Assembly (NCBI GenBank): GCA_949592205.1
Contig: CATIUR010000003.1
Location: forward strand, 19,058,501 to 19,122,500
Direction: 5' to 3'
Source of the DNA: Helichrysum umbraculigerum
Taxonomy: Eukaryota > Streptophyta > Magnoliopsida > Asterales > Asteraceae
Length of the DNA stretch: 64,000 bases
Part shown: positions 1 through 10,780 of the stretch, in pieces
How positions within the stretch are numbered: position 1 is the stretch's first letter
Layout of the letters: every line of letters starts with the position of its first letter
The notes under the pieces: generated by a model
What the model was told of the DNA's origin: nothing
Database searches by the model: none
The model's input: only the letters and a program-made list of their open reading frames with translations
Program-made: the position numbers and the translations under genes

Positions 1-1020
1 ATAATGCGGTAACTTAAAAAAAAAAAAAAAGTAAGTTTTCGAGATGTAGTTTTCATATCAGTTTTTAACCTCCTTAAACATAAAAATGCTGTAACTTAAA
101 CATAAAATGCATTAACTTAACCTTAAAAATGTAGTATATGTTTTCCCAAATCTACTCATTTAAATCAGTTTTCCACTACCTTAAATGTAAAATGCAGTAA
201 CTTAAACTTAAAATGCCGTAATTTTTCGAGATCTACTATTTCTATTCAATCTTCTACAACCTTAAAATATAAAATGCAGTAACATAAACGTAAAATGCAG
301 TAATTTTTATGTATATATTTTTTTCATATTAGTTTTTCACGAGCTTAAGATATGTAAAATAAAGTAATTAAAACTTAAAATGCAGTAATTTAAACGTAAA
401 ATTGCTAGTATTAATCACTTCAGTGCATTTTATAAGTCTTGTACTTTTTTATGTTATATTTGAGGATTCCATTTACACAAAAAAGTAATTACTAATACTT
501 GTTTTACATCATGTTTTATTTGTTTACTGCAATTTATGATGTTTAGTAATTTTTATGTGTTTATGCACCTTTTGATTATACTTGAAATTGAAAAATTCTT
601 ATTAACCATTTCACTGCATCTTGTATAATAGTTATTGCATTTTATATGTCTGGTACATTATTTATGTGTTCTCTGAAGCCTGATTTTATGACTGAAATAA
701 AGATAATTACTACTACTTGTTCTAGTGCATTTTATATGTTGTTTACTACATTTTATCAAATTGACACTACATTTTACTAAAACAATATGATCTATCCAGA
801 GATCTATTTTGCATATCAGGTTTATACCACTTTAAAACTTAAAATGTAGTAAGTTAAATGTAAAATGCTGTAAGTGTATGCATTGAATTTGAGATGAATA
901 CTTTTATAAGTGAAATCTGATACTTATGCTTACTGCATTTTATCAAAATTGACACTGCATTTTACTAAAACAATATGATTTATCCGGAGATCTACTTTTG
1001 CATATCAGGTTTACAAAGTA
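1..1020. repeat. AT-rich degenerate short-repeat region
   Basis: The sequence is strongly AT-rich and repeats loose variants of 'aaaatgcagtaacttaaac' and 'tgcattttat', on both strands. Two longer direct copies are visible: 'catcaaattgacactacattttac' type sequence near 757-800 recurs near 935-975, each followed by a block reading approximately 'aaaacaatatgatttatcc'. No coding frame is seen. The same 'aaaatgcagta' word recurs at 48270-48560 and 60600-60880, so this may be the remains of a related AT-rich transposon end. That link is inference. Confidence 0.5.
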
Positions 1021-1730
1021 GTTAAAGAACATAAGAGTAGTAGTAGGCTAGAAAGCAATGATTGCAAGATAGAAAATTGTGCTACTAATAATAATATTTG
1101 ATATATAACTTACTACACCATACTGAAAATACTAAAATGCCAATTTTTCAACTTAACCTTAACATATTCTTATCTACGTAATACTAATAGGAAACACAAA
1201 AATATGTAGCAAACTGCCATATTAAGTATATATATCCGCTTGAGAAAACGCTCTAAATAAAACAAAAATCAATGCACAAATGCCTCCGTTGAAATGGGAA
1301 AAAAATCAATCCTTAGGATGAGCATTAAGAGCCCCATGGTTGATTAAGCAACACAGAATGTGCAAATGTCTCACTTGATGTGTATGGTTGATCGGCATGA
1401 GAGACTAATAAACAACAAAGTGTCATCATGAACCATTGAAGATCCCACTTGTTTGTATACTGTGCACCGTTGTTTATTTGACCACAATTATACCAGCAAA
1501 TGAAACCACCCTCAAATTAATTCCGCTACCATCTAACCGGATCTCATTGACCGTGGTCAAAACCTACCGGTCAACTATTTAGTCAAACATGCCAACGGCA
1601 TCGTATTGGTGTTACCGATGCACACGTTTCATCACAGTAGCAAATAAAACCACCGTCGTCTGTACTTTACAAACATGCTCGGGAACAACAACCGGTCAGA
1701 CCTGAAAGTTCGCCGTCGTAATCGACGTTC
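1021..1730. other. Unassigned stretch
   Basis: No coding frame, RNA gene or transposon terminus is recognised here. Base composition becomes more balanced after about 1300, towards the RING-like pseudogene fragment that follows, so part of it could be decayed upstream gene sequence. Confidence 0.4.
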
Positions 1731-1975
1731 AATCCGGTTATTGTTCTTCGCGTTGTTTCTGATGGTGCGGTATGAACGACGATTCCAGGACTGGAGATAG
1801 AGGTTTTGAACTGTGTTACGATGACGGAGCAGGTTCCGGCTTACAGCCGCTACCAGCGATGACGTTGGAGTTTCTAATGGGTTCAAGATTTGATCGATTA
1901 CTTAAACAGTTATCACAAATTGACATAAACGGATTAAATCGTTATGAACAATTACCGCCGGCGTCGAAATCCTAA
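1731..1975 (+). pseudogene. RING-type E3 ubiquitin ligase fragment (RING1-like family), broken
   Basis: A short stretch resembles the region just before the RING-H2 domain of plant RING1-like E3 ligases, which transfer ubiquitin to target proteins. The first block, from 1731, reads NPVIVLRVVSDG in one frame. The reading then moves to another frame at about 1770, continuing with NDDSRTGDRGFEL, then 'FLMGSRFDRLLKQLSQI' and 'PPASKS', and stops at 1973-1975. In family members known to me the text continues into an acidic linker and then the Cys/His RING. No RING cysteines follow here. The N-terminal zinc ribbon is also not seen upstream. The frame change, the early stop and the missing catalytic domain make this a gene fragment, possibly captured by one of the nearby transposons. 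The identification rests on recalled motifs, not on a search. Confidence 0.5.
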
Positions 1976-2286
1976 ACATTGTAGACGGATTCGATGCTTT
2001 TCGTTACGCAGATATGTAGAAAACATATATATAGGATCGTATATAACTATATATGCAAACGATTATGAGAACTAATTGTGTAGATTGCTTTCCTTTTTTG
2101 ATGAATTTAATTTAATTCTAATTAGTTTAAAGAATTTGCGGTCAGCTCCTTAAGTTTGTAAAATGTACACAATTAGTCCCTGTGCAGTAGATGTGGGGAT
2201 AGGGAAAACACCACGTGTTTATCTCTGATTGGATCATATGCTGCCTTCCCTGCTCCTTAGTACGACTCTGCTCCTCTAATCCATAG

Positions 2287-2287
<1 letters not shown>

Positions 2288-2327
<40 letters not shown>
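2288..2327. repeat. (TA)n microsatellite
   Basis: About 20 uninterrupted TA units are followed by imperfect 'tatttatattta'. Such runs are commonly length-variable. Confidence 0.9.
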
Positions 2328-2339
<12 letters not shown>

Positions 2340-2406
2340 ATAAACAAAAATATTTAAGGAAAATTGAAAAAGAAAAACTTTAGAAAGTTAAAACATGACA
2401 TTTTGG

Positions 2407-2423
2407 GTGGGACGGAGGGAGTA
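2407..2423. mobile_element. Stowaway-type (Tc1/mariner) MITE end
   Basis: The sequence 'gggacggagggagta' matches the well known plant Stowaway terminal inverted repeat (CTCCCTCCGTCCC on the other strand) followed by TA. A matching left end was not found, because the sequence to the left runs into the TA microsatellite. The element is probably broken. Confidence 0.5.
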
Positions 2424-2919
2424 TATAGTATTGATTGATATCATTATAGTTTGGTTATTATTTGTATAACTTATGGTGTGTTTGGATTAAGGATTTGATA
2501 TATGGGAATGTCAATAGGAACGAAAAGGATTAGAGGTGTTTGTTTAAAGGAAGTGACTTTTGAAAATTGAGAATGCAACACTCAAAAATAGGTTTTTTCA
2601 AACCTTGGTAAGAAGATGAATTAGCATATTTTTCTTAATAAAATTAAACTTTCATTTTGTTGGTAGATTAAACTAATTGATATTTTTTTTATTGAAACAA
2701 CAATTTATTTGTTGGTAAAACTAAATTTTAATTTTTTTATTTGATAAAACCCTTCGAAATTCAGTTTTTTTACGAGCAATATGATATATTAGTTCTTATA
2801 ATATTTTGAAACTTAAATGTTTATGATTAGATTAAGATTAATAAACAAATAATACAGTATAGCTTATTTTATTTTTGACAAAGGAATATAATAAATATTA
2901 AATTAAATATATTTGTTCG

Positions 2920-2955
2920 GTTGCCCGCTGCAAAGCGCGGGGTTTTTTTTGCTAG
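2920..2955 (+). mobile_element. Helitron 3' terminus
   Basis: A short hairpin, 'cccgctgcaaagcgcgggg', is followed about 10 bases later by CTAG and then T. This is the diagnostic Helitron 3' end: a GC-rich hairpin, then CTRR, inserted next to T. The 5' TC end was not located, so the extent of the element is unknown. The hairpin stem carries one mismatch or bulge. Confidence 0.6.
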
Positions 2956-3288
2956 TTATTTAGAATTATAGCCGATTCATATATAAAACTGCGTTTGAGA
3001 CTTAGCTTGAATAGTTTATTACGAGTATTTGTAATCTCGTTACTAGTTTAACTTTTTTTTTGACAATTTTGTGATACATAGTTTTTCAGCTCAATATACT
3101 TGTTTAGAAGACCAAGTTTAGGAAGAAGAAAAAAATGTAAGTTAAAACGTATGAGTTTTCATTGGTTATTAACACTCAATTAGTATGTAGTTAGGTACTA
3201 TCTAAATAGATAGTTAAGTTTTTATATTTATAAATGTTTTTATTCTATAATATTTGTTTCGCTCATTTAACATGAGATGTAAAAAGAA

Positions 3289-3317
3289 CTAGATCATAAC
3301 CCGCAAATTTTGCGGGC
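3289..3317 (-). mobile_element. Helitron 3' terminus, minus strand
   Basis: Read on the minus strand, the hairpin CCCGCAAAATTTGCGGG is followed by 'ttatgat' and then CTAG-T. This is a Helitron 3' end, so the element would extend rightwards from here. No 5' TC end could be fixed. It faces the opposite way to the Helitron end at 2920-2955. Confidence 0.6.
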
Positions 3318-3801
3318 TACAATATTCAAAAACCGTAGGGTGATTAGTTTTTGAAACTTTTGAAAGTAATGAAGACTTTATATCAATGGAAACACCGAAA
3401 TAATTATAAATATAGAAATAATCGTTGAGGTAATTGTCCTTTAAGGCTTTTTTTTAAATAACACCAATCTAAACATCTGTGAATCAGCTTGGTAATTGTT
3501 TGCGCTTTAATGTTTTACAAAATCTGAATGAATGTAAAATTTGAATCCAATATTGTCAAACTTGTAATATTCAAACAAAAATCGAGATAAAAAAATGAGC
3601 ACCATGTTCTTGAAATTTACATTCTATCTATAATCTATAATCTATATCTAAATCTATAATACATATAATGCATCTCCAAACTCTATTTTTGTAAATCTTA
3701 AAATTAAGACTCTAACACTTTCAAATTTAAAATAATTAAATTCTACACTTAACCCCCTCTCTTTCTAATCTCTAACTCTCCAAGTACACCAAGTTATATA
3801 T

Positions 3802-4530
3802 AGTAGCGGAGCTAGTAGGGTAGCTAGGGGGTGTTGGGCCACCCCCAACAGCCCAAATTTTAGTTGAGATTAGGTAGCCCAGGCCCGTAACAATTAAACC
3901 GAGGCCCCCCAATCCAATAGTGTTTACGTGAATGTTTGTGGCATTTAGGAGTTCGAAAACTTGAGGAGGTTAAATTGAAGAATACAGTTTTTACAATTTA
4001 TATTTTATTAATTAGGCCATTGGATGTATTTCTATCATCATCATCATCATTTAATATAAGAACTCTTAATTTAGGAGAAACTTTTGATTACATTCATATC
4101 ATTATTAATTATATTTATTTATTATTAATTATTATTTGATGGTTATTATTTCTTAGTCTTTTATGTTTTTATAATTCTTCTTTAGTTTTAACCTTTTTTT
4201 GTTAAAGCTATACGTAATATTATTAGTAATATAATCTAACTTTATGATTTTCCAAGCCAACATAATGATGTGTTTGATGATCGACAATCACAAAGTGACG
4301 GAATAATGTTGTGAAAGATGTTGTCGAGGATACACAACCACACTACCATCATGGGTCCAAAAATAATTGTACGAGATTTCACTCGTATGTCTCATCTATT
4401 TAAAACCGTTATCGTTATTCATTTATTTTCTTAATAATAATAGTTTGTTACGATGTGCAAGAAAACAATTTATTGTTAGAAAATTTTTTAGAGTAAGCCC
4501 CCTATACTCAATTTCTGGCTCCGCCTCCGG
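3802..4530. mobile_element. hAT-like non-autonomous element with 8 bp target duplication
   Basis: The left end 'agtagcggagctag' and the right end, which reads 'ccggaggcggagccag' on the other strand, share the CGGAGC(C/T)AG core. As I recall it, that core is usual for plant Ac/hAT-type termini. The flanks are 'ttatatat' (3794-3801) and 'ttatatac' (4531-4538), an 8 bp duplication with one mismatch, which fits hAT. Subterminal 'agggggtgttgggcca' and 'agtaagccccc' are also partly complementary. No transposase frame remains inside; the two short ORFs there are AT-rich and look random. Confidence 0.5.
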
Positions 4531-4592
4531 TTATATACTGTATTATTGTAAATAATAATTACATGCTTAAATGATAAAAAGAGATGGGAAGA

Positions 4593-6485
4593 TTAAAATG
4601 AACATGCGGAGATTAAATGCTTCTTGTCTTTCCTGTGTTTGTCTTTTTCATGATGTGCTACTGATACAAAGAGATATAAAGAGATATAGTTAAAAGCTTG
4701 GAGACATTCACCTGTAAAGGCAAACGGGGTATCTTTTTCAAGAAGATGAGTCATAGGTCGAGAGATCTTGGAGAAATCTTTGATGAAGCGACGGTAGAAT
4801 CCGGCGTGACCTAGAAAACTTCGGATGGCATTAACAGAAGTAGGTGGAGGAAGTTTTGAGATAGTTTCAACTTTAGCCATGTCAACTTCAATTCCGGCTT
4901 TTGATATGCGGTGCCCTAAAACTATTCCTTCTTTTACCATGAAATGGCATTTTTCCCAATTCAGAACGAGGTTTGATTCTTCACATCGGGCAAGCATCCT
5001 ATCCAAGTTGGAAAGACAAGCAGAGAAAGAGTCTCCAAAGACTGAGAAGTCGTTCATGAATACCTCCATGCATTGTTCGATCATGTCATGAAAAATTGCC
5101 ACCATGCATCGTTGAAATGTAGCGGGTGCATTACATAAACCAAACGGCATACGTCGGTAAGCGAAAGTTCCATATGGACATGTGAATGTCGTCTTTTCTT
5201 GGTCCTTTGGATCGAGAGGAATCTGAAAATATCCGGAGAATCCATCAAGAAAACAGTAGAATTCATTTCCTGATAATCTCTCCAGCATCTGATCAATGAA
5301 CGGTAGAGGGAAGTGATCTTTGCGAGTGGCTTCATTTAGTTTTCGGTAATCAATACACACCCTCCAACCGGTGACGGCTCGTGTTGGAATTAATTCGTTG
5401 TTTTCGTTAGCGATAACCGTCATTCCTCCTTTCTTTGGGACAACTTGAACTGGGCTGACCCAAGGGGAATCTGAAATAGGGTAAATCAGGCCAGCGTCCA
5501 AGAGTTTGATAACTTCCTTTTTAACCACTTCTTGAATCTTCGGGTTGACTCTCCTCTGCCTCTGAATTGATGGTCTGAAGTCGTTTTCCATTAAGATCTT
5601 GTGAGTGCAATAGTTCTGACTGATACCTTGAATGTCAGAAATCTTCCAAGCAATTGCCTTCTTATGTGACTTCAAAACTCGAATAAGTTTTGCTTTCTCT
5701 TCCGGCTTCAGGTCTTTTGATATGATAACTGGTAAGTGTGAAGGTCCTTCGAGAAAAGCGTATTCAAGGTGTGAGGGTAGTTCCTTCAGCTCCAATTCGG
5801 GTGGTTCTTCTATGGAAGGTTTCATCCTTGCAATTTCGTCTCTTTTAAGCTCGTCGAACTTCATTTGAAATTCTGAATCTTCTGCAGGGATCTCTGGACT
5901 GTCGGCTGATGCTATTTCAACCCATTCTGGTTTATCGGAGAGCTCATCTTTTCTCAGCTCGTATTTTGCTTTTGAAGAGTGAGAGACTGCATTGTCTTCA
6001 GTGATTATGGTATCGTTGTTCTCCGTGAATGCAAATCTCTGGAATTGAGCAGAAGAAGATATGCTGACAGTGATCTCTGGATTTGATCTTTCAGATTGTA
6101 GATAAGGTGGTTTAAGCATTGACCCCATCTCTTCGAGAGTCTTCAGAATTTGGTCTTTTGTGATAGATAAATCGGGCACTTCAGGAGTAGGGTTCCTTCT
6201 TAGGAGAGTGACAGGTGTGCCAGATCCAAGCGGGACAGCTGTGATAGAACTGTTAAGCTGATTGCTGGATTTCTTTAAAGGAAATAGCACTTCCTTAGAT
6301 GCGGTTGGTGGATCCGAGATAGCTGAGCATAGACCTCCATCTTCCTGGCAAAGTCTTCTGGTAGTGATGACCGTGTTTGGAAGAGAGTTATTGCTGCTTA
6401 CTGCGAGGATCTCTTCCAGGTGTTCTTCAATTATTTCCTGCATAAAGTCTACAAGACCAAGGTCTTCTCCCATAGGTTGTTTCAT
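4593..6485 (-). pseudogene. Athila pol fragment: reverse transcriptase with altered catalytic motif
   Basis: This 630-residue open frame is a piece of a retrotransposon polyprotein, whose RT copies the element RNA into DNA. The first 250 residues are the acidic linker between protease and RT. RT runs from about residue 300 and contains 'VCIDYRKLNEATRKDHFPLP', 'FTCPYGTFAYRRMPFGLCN' and 'GHAGFYRRFIKDFSK'. The catalytic motif should read FMDD but reads FMND. The first aspartate is asparagine (codon AAC, 5052-5054 on the plus strand), a GAC to AAC transition that should abolish polymerase activity. Homology ends at about 4690 and the last roughly 35 residues are unrelated read-through. The frame is otherwise open, so decay looks moderate. 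It is a relic, not a host gene. Confidence 0.85.
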
Positions 6486-6524
6486 TAGTGTGTCAACATT
6501 GAAGGTGACCTCCTCAGTTCCAAC

Positions 6525-6967
6525 TCAAAGTTTTAAAGATTTTTCATTTACATCAATGACAGCCTTGGCAGTGTTTAAGAAAGGTCTGCCAAGGATGAGT
6601 GGAACTTCGGTGTCTTCCTCAATGTCCATGACAACAAAATCCACAGGAAATACGAATTTATCAACACGAACCATAATATCTTCAGCAATTCCACGAGGGA
6701 GTTTAACTGATCTATCGGCTAATTGGATGGTCATACGAGTTGGTAAAAGTTTGCTTAATCCTAATTACCTATAGAGGGAATACGGCATAAGGTTTACACT
6801 AGCTCCTAAGTCGGCTAAGGTGTTACTTATTTGAACATCCTGTAGATAACAAGGTATAGTGAAACGGCCAGTATCTCCTAGCTTTGGGGGTAGTCCTTGT
6901 TGCATGATCAAAGAGCACTCTGCATCTAAAGGCAAGTTAACTATTTGTCTAAGTTTTTCTTTATTTG
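6525..6967 (-). pseudogene. Athila protease domain, interrupted
   Basis: A retropepsin-like aspartic protease, which would cut the polyprotein. Read on the minus strand, the region shows the Athila active-site block LADLGASVNLMP near 6790-6830. It continues through 'MTIQLADRSVKLPRGIAEDI' and 'PLILGRPFLNTAKAVIDV'. Two in-frame stops break it: one just after the active-site block (about 6766) and one after SLKL at about 6525. Beyond the second stop the frame leads directly into the RT open frame at 6485. The order and spacing fit a single former polyprotein. Confidence 0.75.
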
Positions 6968-7997
6968 TTAACTATCAATTTGGTTTTGAAAATCAACAAT
7001 TTGTTTATTAATATTATTTTGATTAACCATGAAGTTATTGAAAATTTCGGTGTTTAGACAAGAAGTCAAATGAGAGGAAGTAGAAGGTGAAGAAAGAACT
7101 AACGATTGAGAAGAAGATCGATTGGTTGGCCTCTGAATGAAAGATTTTGAATGATGTGCTTGATCAGAGGTTTCTCCAGTAGTGGCAAGAATGTCTTCTT
7201 TGAACCTTTGGTGTGAGAATAGCTTTTGAGGTTTCTTCTCGTGTTTGGGTTCAGAAGGTTCTTGCATGTCCTTGACAACTTTAGTGATTGATTCAATTTG
7301 AGCTTTTAAAGTGTTCAAGGCATTGGAAGTACTCCTTTCCTTCGAAGTTGATTCATCTTGCTCCAAGTCATGTTGATGCATTGTCATCGTCTCGATCAAC
7401 CTCCACGCTTCGTCTGAAGTATGTAGCATAAAGTTTCCGGATGAAGCAGCATCGAGAGTTTGTTGGTGATGAGGATTCAAACTATTGTAGAATGTGCAGA
7501 CCAGATTCGTTACAGAAAACTAATGATTCGGACATCTTCCGAGCAAATTCTTGAAGCGTTCCCAAGCAGAGCTTAATGATTCATTATTCTTTTGGAGAAA
7601 GTTAGTGATTTCATTCTTAAGCTTGGTTTGTAGGGATGGAGGGAAATATTTAGCCATGAATTTGGTAGCCATCTCCTCCCATGTATGAATCGAATTGGGT
7701 TCGAGTTCATAAAACCATATTTGTGCTCGAGAAGCTAAAGAGTAGGGAAACCAGGTGAAGTCGAGTAACTTCATTACTGGATCCCGTTTGTTCGAAGGAG
7801 TCAGAAAGGTTGATGAATTTATTAAGATGAGAGTTTGGATTTTCAACCGAGAGACCATGAAATTGACACTGAGATTTGATCATTTTGATGAAGTGTGGCT
7901 TAATTTCAAGGTTTTCGTCAGCAGATGATACTATTGGTCCTCCTCGTTCCTCTAGCAGTGGCTTGATTGATGAGGCGAGAGTGATACGATTCGTCAT
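6968..7997 (-). pseudogene. Athila gag, frameshifted
   Basis: Remains of the capsid protein. The first piece (7997 downwards) begins MTNRITLASSIKPLLEE and contains 'PHFIKMIKSQCQFHGL'. The frame then shifts at about 7830-7860 into a piece with 'TWEEMATKFMAKYFPP' and 'SLSSAWERFKNLLGRCPNH', both familiar from plant gypsy gag. A stop follows, then 'LNPHHQQTLDAASSGNFM' in a third piece reaching 6968. At least one frameshift and one stop therefore separate the blocks. No zinc knuckle is seen, as is usual for Athila gag. Confidence 0.75.
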
Positions 7998-8166
7998 AAC
8001 TTGTTGGTAGAAAGTAGAGTTTTGGAAAGGATGGGTATTAACTAATCTAAGAACGGAAAAGGAAATCTAACCTAAAGACAGGAAAAGGAACTTACGGATG
8101 ATATTGATCTTCCGAAAGGATCTCTAAATAACTAAGATAATCAAAAACCTAAAATCGGTCGTTGTA

Positions 8167-8185
8167 GTCCCCGGCAGCAGCGCCA
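8167..8185 (-). promoter_or_regulatory. Primer binding site of the Athila element
   Basis: Minus strand TGGCGCTGCTGCCGGGGAC. It lies about 6 bases inside the LTR end and matches the PBS position and core used by Athila elements (tRNA-Asp type, from memory). It fixes the element orientation and shows that the LTR at 8192-10780 is the 5' LTR. Confidence 0.75.
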
Positions 8186-8191
8186 AAAACT

Positions 8192-10780
8192 TGTTGCACC
8201 CGCAACGGTCGTTCGCGCAGCGGGCACAATAGTGGGTTGTTTTAAATTTATAGAGCTAGGGAAATCCTAAGCTAATACTACTTTCAGCCCTAATTAGGTT
8301 ACTAGGGTAGTAAGCGGTATGTTGACTCAGGTGTCGTTCTTAAACTACAACAGGCATGGGATCTTAGGCGTTCTAATTATCTTTTGTAATCTAGCTAGGG
8401 TTTAAAATAAGATTTGATTTGGTTTGGTTTTATAACTAATCTATGGAAAATAAATGCAGAAAAGTAAAAGGATGTTTGTACGGAGGCTCAGAGAACAGTG
8501 GATACGACAGTGTTTACTATGATGCCGGTATATGCTTTGAATTAGTAGTTATGGGTATTAAAGCCACTAGTTATGATGATTAATCCATTGAGTAACCAGG
8601 AACTTAAATTAACACGAAGTATTATACCTACGGCAGTTCCTTAGTTTTTCCCACGTATTTAAACGCTATACGAAGTACTGTGCCGTTTTATGGTTTTTCC
8701 TTAGCATTGATTCAAACTGCCAGTTTGCTCATTGGATACCCTATATTATTAATGACGTATAATTACGATCCTATCAAATATCTAACGTAAAGGTCTCTAC
8801 AATTAGATAAATAATATGTCACATGGATAGCAATTATATAGTGTCAGATACACCGGAAGTTCTCCCAAATGTACTGATCAATTCAATCAACAGTTATTCT
8901 CTAATCCTATTCCCCAATCTCTGACAAATGTGTGTCGGTATCATGGCACGAATTGTTGAATAAACAATAATGTGAACAGGAGTTACCCTACGGAATAGGT
9001 TGGATTAACTTGTCTAACGGTCAATTAAATTGTTCATCATTAATCATACAAACCATCGTAACTATTATATGCATATCACTCTACTGTATAAACATTAACT
9101 TATATCTGAAAACCCTAATCATGCAGTTACATATAGTAATCGGAGGTTCAGTTCTAGCATGCAGCATTCCTAAGGCAACAATCAAACAAGAACATGCAAT
9201 AGAAAGGCACACAGATAACTATTCCTATTTCATACCATTTCACATAACCAGATGATCGGATCATAAATATCCCGAAAGGTCTCTCAAAGATATTTAATAT
9301 ATGAGCTTGAATCTAACCTATCTCTAATCCTATGCTCCGTATCTCTTATGATATAGTTTCAATCTAGAGAATACAGCCATGTCGAGTTCAAATGCTTCAT
9401 CATACATAGAATAGGTAGAGTACGTACCACTAATAACTGGCCAGGTTTTAGCAGGAAGTTTCTAACCACAGCATAAGTTGGATAGGTAAACAATTGATAT
9501 TCAATTCATAAATTCAGATACAGTTTAATATTCACACAGACAGAGTAACAGCATGTTACAATTGGGATCATTATTTCCACAACGGATTGTGCCCACGACT
9601 TTCATAGCTTCCACGTTCCGTACTTCACACATTCGTGATGATTTCGGTGCTATACAAATGAAAGCCGTATAACGTTACCTCCGTTATTTCATAATGGTGT
9701 CATCCCAATTGCATATTAAATCATAACTACTTAAGCATAACCATTATCATAGCAAACACAGATTTGTCTAGCCTAGCATGGCATCTCTAGTAAGCAATAT
9801 AATGCAAACATAATATAAGCAAATCATATTTACGAAATAAAGAAAATAGATATAAATATAACCTGAATAAGTATTACAGACAAATCCTCGTGACCCAAAG
9901 TCTCGGAGTGACTCCGTACAGACGCTACAACTACCGCTAGGCTAACTAGCTACCCTTTCTAATTCTCCTCTAACTCTTAAGAGTAGTGCTAGAGAGAGAA
10001 AGTAGAGAGAGAGTGTGTGTGAGAGAGAAAGTGAGAATTCTATGAAGAATTGGTGTGTGGAATGAGGTGAATGAGGCCACTATTTATAGGCAAGCCTTGG
10101 ATCCAAGAGTACAAGTCCACAAGCACACGTACAAGCCAACGAAGCAAAAACGAGGCCGTGTGAGACCAAAGTAGGTTGTGTACGGCCCTATACAGGCCGT
10201 GTACGGATCTGTACAGGCCGTGTATGGCTCTGTACAGGCCGTGTACGGCCCTGTGGTGGCCGTGTGCTAGGCCATGTGATTTTTCTGACTTTTCTCGCAA
10301 CTTCGGAATGCCGTATCTTCTTCGTTTTGCGTCCGTTTGACTTGATTCTTTCGCCTACGGCTTCGTAATTCCGTTACGCTTCTAATGATGCCAATTTGGT
10401 AGAAATTGGATGTGTGGGGCCCGGGCGTGTCCAGAATACGTTTTGTAGCTTTCGGCTGCGCTGTAACTTGCATAACTTTTTCATCCTTGATCCGTTTTGA
10501 GCAATCCTTATATCCACGTTCTCGTAATATCCATAGCTACAAAATAAGATAATTGTGAGGCCTTGGTATGGAGTTTACAGTAGATTTAGGGTTTGGCTCA
10601 ATTTGGTGCCCATTTCAGTGTATTTTCAGCCCTTTTCGTATCGTTTTGGAAAGTCCGTCAAGTTTTCACCTTTATAACAAAATATGATAAATAATGATGT
10701 TTTAAGAATGTTTTTGTTATAAAAGGCCTAAATATGGGGTCAATAATGTAGGTAAAAACGTGACTTCTTACGCTACATCA
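8192..10780 (-). repeat. 5' LTR of the Athila element
   Basis: On the minus strand it starts TGATGTAGCGTAAGAAG and ends GGGTGCAACA, just before the PBS, for 2,589 bp. The same start (TGATGTAACGT) and a related end occur in the 19735-22009 LTR, which confirms the boundaries. Near 10153-10272 it holds a tandem repeat built on 'aggccgtgtacgg..ctgtac'. A CT/GA-rich stretch lies at 9985-10035. The short ORFs inside (9010, 10040, 10267) look incidental. Confidence 0.8.
10153..10272. repeat. Short tandem dyad repeat in the Athila LTR
   Basis: About five imperfect units of roughly 21 bp contain 'ggccgtgtacgg' and 'ctgtacaggcc'. GGCC and GTAC half-sites make each unit partly self-complementary. The 19735-22009 LTR has a shorter, different version at the equivalent place (21539-21600, 'gccgtatacgg'). 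Confidence 0.8.

Larger units (their letters stand above)
1976..2900. other. Noncoding AT-rich stretch with a microsatellite
   Basis: No gene is supported. It contains a (TA)n run near 2288-2327 and a Stowaway-like end near 2407-2423, listed separately. The rest is AT-rich with no recognisable structure. Confidence 0.5.
4593..10780 (-). mobile_element. Athila-type Ty3/gypsy retrotransposon, 5' part
   Basis: On the minus strand the order is LTR (10780-8192), PBS (8185-8167), gag remains (7997-6968), protease and reverse transcriptase (about 6950-4690). Homology to the polyprotein stops near 4690, just after the connection region that follows RT. RNase H, integrase, the 3' region and the 3' LTR are absent. 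The RT and gag sequences and the PBS core TGGCGC...GCCGGGG, which I associate with a tRNA-Asp primer, place it in Athila. The right edge abuts the truncated LTR at 10781. Because the left side is truncated, no target duplication can be checked. Confidence 0.85.

Noticed and set aside
4825..5868. Plus-strand ORFs opposite the Athila pol
   Set aside because: Shadows of the minus-strand RT frame.
10040..10300. 86-residue ORF with repeated HGLYRAVHGLYR
   Set aside because: Translation of the tandem repeat in the Athila LTR; not a gene.
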